From contig BDIU01000126.1 in NCBI GenBank assembly GCA_002118135.1, positions 248,001 to 312,000 on the forward strand: 64,000 nucleotides of DNA. Direction: 5' to 3'. A model generated the notes under the pieces. It worked only from the letters and a program-made list of their open reading frames with translations. It did no database searches and was not told the DNA's origin. This DNA is from Trebouxia sp. TZW2008. Taxonomy: Eukaryota > Chlorophyta > Trebouxiophyceae > Trebouxiales > Trebouxiaceae. How positions within the stretch are numbered: position 1 is the stretch's first letter; each line of letters opens with the position of its first letter. Shown one piece after another: positions 47,322 to 57,445 of the stretch. Both the position numbers and the translations under genes were made by a program.

Positions 47322-49912
47322 TCAGCGTAATGCCCTCATGACCTTGATCAGCTCATCCAACTGATCCTCAGCTGTGTTGACACTGCCAAACGCTGCTGTG
47401 GCATATCTGTGACGCAGGCCAGAGCAATCTCCCTTTCCGTCTTCCTGCCCATTGCTAGCATTTCCATTGCCAGCATGTCCATTGTTCATGCCATGACTGA
47501 TTGATGATCCATCCACAACAAAGTGACCCCTTGCACCACTCACATGACCATCTCCATTACTGACTTGACCATCACCATTGCTCATGTGACCCATGTGACC
47601 ATCCTTGCTTCTGACATGACCGTCCAGAATACTGATGTGGCCGTCACCATTGCTGACACGACCATTGCCGTTGCTGACATGAACCTCGCTGCTGACATGA
47701 ACATTGCTGCCAACAGCACTACCACTTGACTTGCGCTTGGCAGGCAGGCTAGGCTGCTTCTTTTGGAACAGAACACCAGCAAGCAGGTACCAGTTGTCGG
47801 AGCAGAAGGCCTTGCCCTCATCCCTCATCTTCAAAATCCATTTTTTGACCTGCAGACCAGTTTGAGATCTGTCACTCTGACACACTTGAACATCAGGCGT
47901 CCATATCGCGACGCTCAAGACAAGCCTGCCTGGCGAGATAGGACTTGTGCCACACATACCTAGCAGTATATGCTGGAACATGTAATGATTACTACTGTTA
48001 TTATTATAACTCTGACACAAACGCACACTGTGGTCAGTCAGTGCCAGAGGTCAGTCTGTGTGCAGTCCATGTGCCTTGCTGAACCTTAGCAGAGGGTGTG
48101 AAAAGATTTTGGTGCGGCCGGATCTTGGCTGATGACGTTGCAGGCATAGGTAAATGTGCAGCATGGCTCAAGTACTGTAGCTAAAAGAGTCAGCTTCAAG
48201 CTGGGCTTGCGGTGGCAAAGTAATAGCAGACACTGCAATTCTGACAGATAGTCAAAACAGAACAAGCCAAGATTTCATGATGGACATTGCCATATGGCAG
48301 CAGTGCATGGATGGACATAGCATTGCAGTCATATATCAGCAACAGGCAATTCGGATTGAGTTATGCTGCTTACCTTGGGTTCTGAGCTGTAGTAGCCAAA
48401 TGGCATGGGAGTGATCATGAAATCAGTCACTTGGTAGCCATGGGCCTTAGCATGCTCTAGGGTCTCCACTGGGTTGGCGTATGATGACAACAGCAGAATT
48501 GCACTGTCAAAGCCCAAAGTCATCAAGTCCTGCAGAACACGGCAACCATTGCATAAGGCTCAAATGTGGCATGCATTCCAGCCAACTTAGGGTCCAGACG
48601 CGCAGCCAAACAGCATGCTTAGCAATCAGCACTCACTGCAGGCAGAATCACTCAGTTCTCTCTGCAAGCAGAATGACTCAGTACTCACTGCACGCAAACT
48701 GCTTCAACTCCAACTGCGAGCAAATGACCAGCAGCATGTTGCAGCGCAGCAAACATAGTCCACACAGATCGGCCTCTTGTCCATGCTGTTGGCACTGCTG
48801 TATAGTGAAAGCAATGCAGGGCATGTTCTATTACCCTTGTCAAGTTTGCACCATCCACACCACCGTGCAGAGCTGGCATCAAGATGTCGTTGTCAGGGGC
48901 GGGGATGTAAGGTGGGTTGGCGATCAAACAGCTGGCTTGAACATCATGCATGCCCTTGAAGAAACAGCTGTTGTTGATCTGCAAGCCAGAGAGCGCAGGA
49001 TACAGGTTAGGAACCTTGTGTTTGCATGCTTGCACATCCTCCATCGGCTGACAGTCAATGACAACAGTTGCTGCTTCAAGAAGTGACAATTCAGTCTGCT
49101 TAGTCAGGTTTAGTCATATGCAACATGGACGCATGCATGCATGCATGCATGCATGACAAAGCCCTGCACACGGGAAAGCTGCTGTGCCTGGTGGGGTCGC
49201 AAGAGACATCAAGACATGTGCATGTATTGCAAGTTAGAATGAGTCCGCAGTGAAGAGTGGCTTGCGCACATGATAGCAACTTTGGCATGGTTTCAGCTCA
49301 CCTTGTAGCGTGCAGCCAGGCGCATCTCAGCTGCTCTCACTCTTGCCACATTAGCAGCCTTGTTGTTGAGCTCAAAGCCATGAATGGTACCAGAGAACTG
49401 ACTGTTGATGAGGCAACCAATGACAGGGGAGCCATCTCCTGAGCCAAATTCGATCACTGTCTGCGTGCTGCTGCTGTTCTTGACAAGTAGCTTTTCAAGG
49501 CACTGACTGTAGAAGTGGGATTCCTCATCACAGAGGAATATGTCTTCGGGGTTGTGCCTGCATGAACAGAATTCACTTATACACTTGATGCCTCTGACGG
49601 GGTTACAAACCGGGTGCTTGAAGGCCTTGGTACCGCGAGTCTGGCAGGCATGCTGCAGGCAGCGTACCTGGCTTGCTTCTCGGCTGGCGCGGATGGGGCC
49701 TCAGGTGATGTGCAGACAGTTTGTGCTTTACTTTGCAGCAGTCCTCTCGGCACGGGTGACTTGGGCCGCTTGTTGAACGGGGCTGCACTCAACATCCCGA
49801 GGCGAGCTTCCGGTAACATTGTATGTCTGCTTCTCTGTGCGCTTGACGGTTTGTAGCTCTTGGCAGGCGCAGCGCTATGCAGCGGTCGATTGCTGATCAC
49901 AAGGCTTTGCAT
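47322..49912 (-). CDS. Small-domain methyltransferase (NPPY motif), plastid-type leader
   Basis: Five minus-strand exons chain in phase to 442 residues: 49668..49912, 49302..49557, 48835..48978, 48374..48529, 47322..47849. Residues 1-80 are Ser/Ala/Arg-rich like a transit peptide. Then come NPEDIFLCDEES, the SAM-binding VIEFGSGDGSPVIG, HGFELNNKAANVA, the catalytic-type IANPPYIPAPDND, LHGGVDGA, FGYYSSEPK and WYLLAGVLFQKK. NPPY is the motif of N- or Gln-directed class I methyltransferases. I recall uncharacterised plant chloroplast homologues with the same order but know no substrate. The last 110 residues are an added low-complexity tail of repeated Gly-His-Val-Ser-Asn-Gly-Asp-like units. The start chosen is the first ATG with a leader-like sequence. 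Confidence 0.8.
47860..48012 (+). repeat. Interspersed repeat family A, copy 3
   Basis: Matches 22200-22395 over CATCAGGCGTCCATATCGCG, GCCTGGCGAGATAGGACTTG and TAGCAGTATATGCTGGAACA, with a TTATTATTATAA-like end. It lies in the last intron of the methyltransferase gene. Confidence 0.65.
48632..48715 (+). repeat. Short tandem repeat, about 30-bp units
   Basis: Three units of the type CTCACTGCA-GCAGAATCACTCAG lie in a methyltransferase intron. Not related to its exons. Confidence 0.7.
49131..49154. repeat. (GCAT)n microsatellite
   Basis: Six perfect GCAT units (self-complementary) in a methyltransferase intron. Confidence 0.95.
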
Positions 49913-50386
49913 GAACCGCAGTGCCGTTTGCACAAGCTTGATCACCCGGCAAAGGCCAAAGGCCGCACACTCAGCTGCGAGGCTCGATTGAGCTGCAAAT
50001 GCTCTCGATTATTGGCAAGATCTAGAGGATGACTTTGCAGTGAAATGTGCCGGTTATTTTGCTTACGATGGCAGCAAACGGAAGCGATCGGCCAAACCGA
50101 GATTGTTGACGAGGCCAGATTGCAGCTGCTGCAAAGGCCACGACAAGGATGCAAATGAGGCAGAAGACTTTGCTGTTGCTTTCCACCAGATGCTGGGAGA
50201 CGAGCAGTATATGCCGCGCGATGCAATCGCCATAGATGCCTACTAGACTGGCTGTAGCACTTGGTCTCAAATCTTCACGTGCTAAATGCAGCTAAATTTG
50301 ACTTTGCAGCAGTGCGACTTTGGCGAAATCCTACTTAATTTTACCTAAATTTCTGTGTATTTGCCACGTGCTTTGACCCGAGTGAC
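49913..50386. promoter_or_regulatory. Divergent methyltransferase/redox-enzyme intergenic region
   Basis: 474 bp between the start codons. Promoters of both genes are expected here. It also holds an open frame without a start codon (listed next). Confidence 0.45.
49992..50246 (+). CDS. Possible exon or short open frame of unknown nature
   Basis: 85 codons are open from a stop at 49989-49991 to TAG at 50246, with no ATG before a late Met. The product would be charged (AYDGSKRKRSAKPRLLTR, then CSCCKGHDKDANEAEDF) and looks protein-like. I find no clear splice acceptor or upstream exon, and the region should be promoter. It could be the last exon of an unseen short gene, or chance. Confidence 0.25.
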   Translation, partial: AANALDYWQDLEDDFAVKCAGYFAYDGSKRKRSAKPRLLTRPDCSCCKGHDKDANEAEDFAVAFHQMLGDEQYMPRDAIAIDAY

Positions 50387-53300
50387 ATGACCGCTCTGCA
50401 AGCCTTCGGGCAGACAGCTTGCATCGCTGCCACGTACGATCGCGTCAGCTTTATCGGAAGGACCAACTAGCTTTCAGCGCACGCAGACCTCACGCTTCTT
50501 GACGCCTGACAGTCCTTCGGTTTTCGAGCCCTGTACGACTTGCCCAGACGGTGATCACAGTCAGGACCTCGTTTGCGTAAGTCCGCCAATCAGCACCTAT
50601 GCAAAGTCAATCGTCGGCGTCCGGACAACAGGTGAGCTAGCTGTTGCGAGCAGCTGTACACTCACCCGGTGCGTCGCAAATTGCGTCAGAGCTTGAACGA
50701 GCTGCGCGAAAAGCATGGTTGAAACCACCGATGCTGTTTGCAGGCACGTGCAGCCTGCCAACCGCATGCATCCAACCAGAGGATTGTTGCAAAGCCCCCG
50801 ACCGGCACACGCAGCTTTGCATCGGTTCCCCGACGTCAACACAAAGCTGCTAAGCGGTGTAGCTTGATCGTAGCAAGGCAAGAGTCAGCCAAGGCTGCTG
50901 CTGTAGCAACTGCTCCTTCGACTAATCTGGTACCCAAGCCAGTCACTTCAGTTTTGAGCGACCTTGCACCTTTCAAGGGGCTTCCCTCCTTAGGTAAATG
51001 GTCTGCCTCCTGCTTATGGTCTCCTGCTTAGGTTTCAGCACAGCTTCATGTGACAAGTTGCATTCATGCAAGGTGGACGTGACAACATGAACTGTCTTCA
51101 TGAATTCAGGTACCAGTACTGACTTTTCAGAGGCAGAAAGGTGCTTCACGAGGCTGTTGCAAGCAGAGAACCTTGATGCGCAGCTCAGGTATACCTGCAA
51201 GCATGCTTTCAAACTCTGGCAAGGATATTCATATAATGAGCTGCACTCGGCATAGAATGTGCACCTGATCTTGTCAGGTGCTGACAGGCGCTGACTCGAC
51301 CGTGTAATCAGCATCATGTCCAATGCTGGCTCATGCTGTTCATACTTGGTATCATGCAGGTCAGACAGTGACCTGCAGCAGGCTGCACATGTTGTGGAAG
51401 AGGCAGTGGCTGTTGCCTCAGGCCGTGCATTCAGCAATGCTTCAGGTGAGCTCTGCACTCTTATGATGGACTAGCCTATCACCTCAGAAGGGATCGTGTC
51501 AATTACACTGTTGAAGTGTTTTCTTGTGAGTACAGCAGCCACCAGCGGCCTTCCTGTTCCCCGCATGACTCACTCTGAGCCAGTGCTCTGCAGCATTGTT
51601 CGGTCAGCGCAACAGACTGTTACAAATCTTGTCCAGAAATGCATTTCAGTACATGCTTTTAGGATCAGCAAAGGCTGCATGTACTTTGTAACAGCTTGAG
51701 CGGCAAAGCTTATTGCTAGGTGCTTCTGAAAACAAAGGGCAGAGCTTGTTCGTGCATGTGATATGCTTTGTTGATCAACAACTAGTGGCCGTTGCTCAGC
51801 CAGCCATGTTGTTTGCACTGTGTTTGTTGCGCATGGTCTAAGAGTCTTGGCAATGCAGGTGACTCTGAGGAGGCAAAGATGGCACACATATTCCTGCAGC
51901 GCACATTGTACAGAATCAACAGACTCAACCTGTTCTGGTGAGTAGCACATATAATCAACTTTGAAGGTTGATGCACTGCATGTAAGCCATGCATGCTTGA
52001 TTAGTTGCTACTTGCTGTATAAATGAGCATCATGCAACACTGTATCTGTCATTACGCTCTGTTGAAGTCTTTTGGGTACAATCAAGACATAGGTACCTTT
52101 GCAGCTGCCAGCAATATTACACAAAGTTTTGATGTCATAAGTAGGATGCTTGCATTGCAGGTATGATGACTTGCGCAACTACAGCAATGAGCGTAGCATA
52201 TATCTAGCGCAGTTACGGAACAGTATTGAGGAGCCTTGGCAGCAATGGGAGCTAGGCCATTTTGACATAGAGTCATACAGGTCAAAAAGCCTTGATGAGG
52301 TACCTGCTGGCTTAAATTTTCCCTGCTGATAATGTTGAGCTTGCCAACAATGCCTTGCATGCCCTTTCAGTTGTTGCTTGGTGCATGCATTTCAGCTGTG
52401 TGCAAATGTTTGTGACAGAGAGCAAGAAGCAACTTTCTGTCTGATGTTTGTCCACTCTCTTTCCCACAGGGGCTTAAGGGATACTATGTTCAATGCAGCA
52501 TTTCCATCATACAAGGGGCTGTTATGTTTGAAGGCAGGGCTCTTGTGAAACACATTAGTTTGCAACAGCCTTGTACAGGAGATGTCATACTTGCACGCTT
52601 GACTTGTCTTTCATGTTTCTGCAAGTCACGTACAACAACACCTTTCTATGTCATCTCCATCAAGTTGCATATTTTCTACAAGGCCCTGCAAGCGACATCT
52701 GTGCCAATATCTTTTGTCAAGCATGGTGCTGACCACTGCATTGTCTTTGTGCAGTTGAAGGAGACAGTCAGGCAGCAGGCCGCGTATGATGTGGACCCTC
52801 CATTGGGGGAGACAGCTTCCTACATCAAAAACAACATGAGCAAAGAGGGCTATCGCCACCTTCTGGCTGTAGGCAAGTGCAGCTCCTGCCTCTTTGTCAC
52901 ATTTTATGGACTCTGCATCATTAGAGCCACCTCAACAGTATGCACTTCAGGATCTACAGCTGACTGCGGTAGGATTGGTGCCTTGAGCCAGCACCGATAT
53001 TGTACACTTGCCTGCCAAGCGTCTGACACCAGCAATTGGCTGCAGGAACGCCTAATTCTGACCCACAAAGCAACCAATGCACTGCCAGTTGCATGGTCAA
53101 TTCACATGTCATGAAATGTCACATGAGTTGTGCTTGGCTGCAACTCAATGCAAAATATGCGACAGACAAGCATTCTGTGTGATGAGTAACAGCAGGCCTG
53201 CCATTCATCAAGCAGTGTGGTGGCACAAGCAAATGAGACTGACTGCACATGCTGGCTTTGCAGGCTCAGTTGATGGTTTGGTAGAGGCCAGCAGGCAGAG

Positions 53301-55602
53301 CCGAGTGTGTGGAGGAGCTGCCAATGAGATCATGTGTGCCATTTTCAGGGTGCTCATGGAGGTGAGCCGCCTATTCAACCAGGCCAAGGACTTTTCGATC
53401 ATTTACATGCGTTTACATGCATGTTTGTCTACAGGCTGAAATGCAGCTGCCTTAAGACGCTTGCCCTGAAAGCTATAGGATTCCTGTGGTGTAGACTAGT
53501 TGCTATCAGGCTGGTTTGAGCGCACATGTTATTGTGATCTGTGCAGCCTGTCCTGACCAAGGAATCGTGCAGCTCCTCAGTTACACATCAGTTGCTACAG
53601 GCTGGAATGCATCTGCCTTGCTCGAGTGCTGAAGCCCTGAGGCCCCATCTGAATTGTACACCAATGCTAACAAGCTGCCTTGAGCGTACATCTTACTGTG
53701 ATCTGTGCAGCCTGTCCTGCATGTTCAAGGAGAAGCGCAGTGGTATCTTGATTGTCTCAAAGACAGAAGGAAAACCTGATCCATATGTTTTAGGCTGTGC
53801 TGCTGCTTTACCACAAGTGCTAATGTCAAATTGTATAACAGAACTAAATTTTCTTGATATGCCTTGAGCTTTGCATCAACTTTAAATGCATCACATGACA
53901 AGCTTATCACGAAATGCAGTTCACACGCACAGGTTCAGAGTTGCAGTTTCAGCTGATGCCTCCAACTCAGTCATGCTTAGATCCCGCTGCCACAAAATGG
54001 CACTATACTTGCTTGTATCTGTCTTACACAAATAATACCAACTTCAACAGGAAACAAAGTTCATCAATCTGCCTTCAGCTGAGACTTGCTTATTGGGATG
54101 ATGTAGGAGTATGGCACTGGCCGCTTCAACAAGAAGCATTCTACCTTCTTCGCCACAATGATGCGTGAGCTGGATCTCAATGAGGAGCCTGAGTTCTACT
54201 TTGACTTGGTACCCTGGCAGAGCCTCGCCAGCATCAACCACAACTTCCTGCTTACTGAGCGCAGGCGGCACTACTTGAGATATGCTGGAGGTCTCACCTT
54301 CTTCGAGGTACAAACCAAAGCTTCTGTACTGTGTTAGTGTTTGATTGGCATCGTTCAACATGTGTTGTAACACTTTCTGTCTTTTCATGAAGTGCTAGCC
54401 TGCTGTGCGTTTGATACAAGACAGGTTCAAGTGCGCAGCTGTTTGTCTTGCGCCTGATAGCATGCTGACTCGTGTGCTGAGCTACCTTGTAAGCACAAAG
54501 CATGACTTGCTAGTGCTCAACCTTTTCAACATGTTCACGCAGCTACCACACTGCTGTACCAGTTTGTGTAGAAGTTTACGCGGACCAAGGTTTTTGTTAT
54601 TGTGCACAGACTATTGCAAACAGCAGTGGTGACATGTTTGTCGCTAGCAGGGGCTAAGAGCTAACCCTGCCTGTGTCCACTCAGCCCAGCACATGCAACA
54701 AAAATGCCTGTGTTTGCTGAGGATTGCGATGTGGTGGCTGTGGTGCAGGTGATCGGCCACCAGTGTGTACAAATCATACTTGGCTGCTTTTGAATTGAAC
54801 ATGTATGCTGAGCAATGCTTCTTAATGGCTGTTGTGCAAATGCTTGGCCCAATGTGTGTACAGATCGTACTTGGCTGCAGCCCGCAGAGTGAGATGAAGT
54901 GAGGGGCACAAGTAGCGAACATGTATGCTGAGGGTTGCGTTGTTGTATGGTGCAGGTGAATGGCCCCAGTGTATACAGATCATACTTGGCTGCAGCACGC
55001 AGAGTAGGGCTGAGTGAGGGCGCTGCAGGCTACTGGGAGTTGCACATCAAGGAAGATGAGAGGCATGGGCGCCAGATGGTGGAAGATGTCGCTGTTCCCC
55101 TCATTGACCAGTGAGTCTCGATTTGCTCACAAGCTTGTGCAGCTGACTTCTAGACAGCAGTTGTTGCATGTTGACTTGTCATGGCCGACTTCAAGCATAA
55201 TTTGTCATGACTGTTGATGTTCACAGCAAATCTATGCCTTGCCTGCCAAGGGCCTTTTGTCTGAGCTCACTCCTGACCTTGACACTAGAACACAGAACTC
55301 TCTGCCATCAGGGGTCATGACAGGAGCCTCTGCTCATAGACACTATGTGTATGCCTTTGGGTTTGCATTGCCGAATTACACAATATGCATACGCATTGCC
55401 CATCAAGGCGCTCCCTATTGAGTGCATGGCTTTGCAGTAATGAATTCATGGCTTGCTGTGCAGCTATGGATCTGATGGCTGGGAGGTTGTGTTTGGGTAT
55501 GACCAGGAGAAGATGATGGGTGAGAGAGCTGGTGCTGCTCTAGTCACAGATCTGCAAGATGTTGACACAAAGCAGGCAACACCTGCCAGGTCCATGAAGT
55601 AG
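50387..55602 (+). CDS. Iron-containing redox enzyme, heme-oxygenase-like fold, plastid-type leader
   Basis: Eleven exons: 50387..50443, 50780..50993, 51110..51188, 51360..51445, 51859..51937, 52161..52300, 52755..52872, 53264..53361, 54107..54307, 54956..55110, 55464..55602. All phases fit except inside exon 6, where one extra T in a T run (52260-52264) shifts the frame. Allowing for it, the protein has about 454 residues. The first ~70 residues are basic and Ser/Ala-rich (transit-like). The rest is helical, with conserved signatures VDPPLGETASYI, GLVEASRQSR, EYGTGRFNKKHSTFF, FDLVPWQSLASINHNFLL, RRHYLRYAGG, GYWELHIKEDERHG and GSDGWEVVFGYDQEKM. The Glu/His-rich spacing fits the Haem_oxygenas_2 (iron-containing redox enzyme) family of non-heme di-iron oxidases. 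Substrate unknown. Intron 7 starts with a consensus GC donor (AG-GCAAGT). The first exon is inferred from phase. Confidence 0.75.
53430..53730 (+). repeat. Tandem duplication of 164 bp in intron 8 of the redox-enzyme gene
   Basis: GTGATCTGTGCAGCCTGTCC is at 53534 and again at 53698. Flanking matches (CAGGCTGAAATGCAGCTGCC against CAGGCTGGAATGCATCTGCC) extend the repeat. No exon is included, so intron-only duplications of the same size also occur. Confidence 0.8.
54725..54900 (+). repeat. Two acceptor-side copies of redox-enzyme exon 10
   Basis: About 54745-54790 (GTGCAGGTGATCGGCCACCA, then 25 nt) and about 54832-54895 (TGTACAGATCGTACTTGGCT, GCAGCCCGCAGAGT) repeat the start of the exon at 54956. 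The flanking intron motif AACATGTATGCTGAG is also repeated. Confidence 0.85.
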
Positions 55603-56480
55603 ACCGTAGTTGCCAAGTTGTATCTGACGGCCAAGTGCTTTGCCTGTTCAGATTGCTGCATCACCTAGAGCTGCTGTTTGTTTGCCTTACGCATGCATTC
55701 GTTGTGTTGGCTAGGTTGACTTGCAATAAACTTGGTTATTCTTGGTTATGACCCAGTCATTGCTATGGCCTTATGGAGTTGGCTTGCAATTGGTTCTGCA
55801 CAATAAGTAGCCGAGAAGGGTACATTTGAGGTGTACCACAAAGAGCGTGCAGCACCTTTTTGAGGTTTAGCTTGGCTGCTGCATGCCTGGTCAGCCATAT
55901 GGCTCTTTTTATACAGTACACTCAACAATACACTCCTGAGCAATATGTAAGTGAGCCTGAGCCTTCGATACCTCAATTGCGCCACGGCAAGCTTGACCCT
56001 GCCTGATCAGGTGTCAGAGACCTGATGCATTGTCAGCCCAGCATTGTGGCCATGATGCTTCAAGCAAAGTGAGCCATATGACAATTTGTGCATGGTAGGA
56101 TCAGGAGAACATGTCTGGCACAGCTTGTTGTGATGCCAAGGTATTCAGCAATGGGCCATGGACAGTGTGATTCAGTCAGTAACGCCAAGTGATACCCCAA
56201 GTCCTGCATAGCACGATAAGACGCAATGGCGGACTCTGTGCTGCTAAGGTGTTTAGCGACGGGTCATGGACAGTATGAAGTGGTCATCACACCCCACAAA
56301 GTAAAGTCAAAGCATAGTATGGGTGGCTGCAGAGTCTTGAATACGCATTTTGCTAACAGCATCCTGCTGGTTGGACCTGTTGGACCTGCGCACTGGTTGA
56401 CTGAGAGACATACTGAAAGCTAAAGCTACCCTGCAAAATCTAACAAGGACCTGTGGCCTGCTAATGTACATGAAACATCT
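55603..56480. other. Convergent intergenic region
   Basis: 878 bp between the redox-enzyme stop and the ORMDL stop. It holds both 3' ends. An AATAAA is at about 55727. About 56115-56170 and 56203-56280 look like diverged copies of one segment (CAATGG, TCATGGACAGT). No gene seen. Confidence 0.5.
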
Positions 56481-57142
56481 TCATGAGGCGTATTTGACTT
56501 CGCCAATGCCGAATATCCGGACTTTATGCATGCTGGAGAACTTGGCAATCACAAGGACCAAGACCACAGCTAGATTGACTCCCAGAGGTTGCCGTCTGTA
56601 ATCTGAACCATGAGCTGCCAGCAGAAATAGGACCACTGGCACTGCTGTGAAGAATTTCCTGTTGTTGGTGTTCTGCACACCATCATCCAGTTGTTCCCAA
56701 AAGGTCAGCTTGTCGTATTTGCCCTGGTCCATGTCAATAGGTGAGCCCTTGTGCCAGTGCAGCAGGTAATAGGTCACAACTCCGTGGATCAAGTGCACGT
56801 ATGTCCATGCATACCCTGCGATGGCCCAAGCGGTCAATACGCAAGCCAATATGCTTGCAGGCATTGCATAATGTTCCATCCGTGCACAGACGCAGCCACC
56901 CGACAACAAGATCGTGAAAATTCTGATGGAAGCAGCTTCTGCTGACCTGGCGTCAGGAATGTTGACAGCAAGGCCCAATTCAGCACAATCAGAGCAATGT
57001 AGAAAGCCCAAGCGCCTCGCGAGTTGATCCATTCAACGTTCTTGTTGACCGACACATTGGGCGAACGCGGGTAAACTCCGCCTGAGACTCTGTCCAACTT
57101 CAAGTGCGGAGGAGTTCTGGGGCTTGTCACTGGTGTGCTCAT
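56481..57142 (-). CDS. ORMDL: ORMDL-family sphingolipid regulator
   Basis: Two minus-strand exons, 56947..57142 and 56481..56815, encode 176 residues in phase (family about 155; the excess is the Ser/Pro N-terminus). Signatures are NKNVEWINSRGAWAFYI, LIHGVVTYYLLHWHKGSP, TFWEQLDDG, NRKFFTAVPVVLFLLAAH and MHKVRIFGI. There are four predicted membrane segments. ORMDL/Orm proteins sit in the ER and inhibit serine palmitoyltransferase according to ceramide level. In plants they also set growth and cell death through sphingolipids. A single 131-bp intron contains no exon copies. It is divergent from the nucleotidase gene. Confidence 0.96.
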
Positions 57143-57445
57143 GAACGAGTGCGTGCAGTATGAGACCTGCAGATTCTCAAAGGCACATATGCTGCGCTTT
57201 GCGGAACACGTTGGATTTCGACACCTCTTCAACTTCGGATCCTTGAAGGAAGCACAGTGAAACAAAAAGAAGAGTGGAGATGAAGCTGAAGCATTGCCAT
57301 TTGCAATGCCAGTAGTTGTGCAGCATCATTAGGCACTAAGGCGCCGTGCCATGGCCGTTCTGACGTTAGGATGTCGCGTGAAGGCTCAAGTACATGCACT
57401 GCGCAGCGCTTGCTGTTCAGAATGCAGGCTTTGTAGTCCCGCGAC
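57143..57445. promoter_or_regulatory. Divergent ORMDL/5'-nucleotidase promoter region
   Basis: 303 bp between two start codons. No clear TATA box. Confidence 0.5.

Noticed and set aside
49942..50270. Minus-strand frames with hydrophobic stretches upstream of the methyltransferase start
   Set aside because: They do not connect in phase to the gene, and the plus-strand reading of the same bases looks more protein-like.
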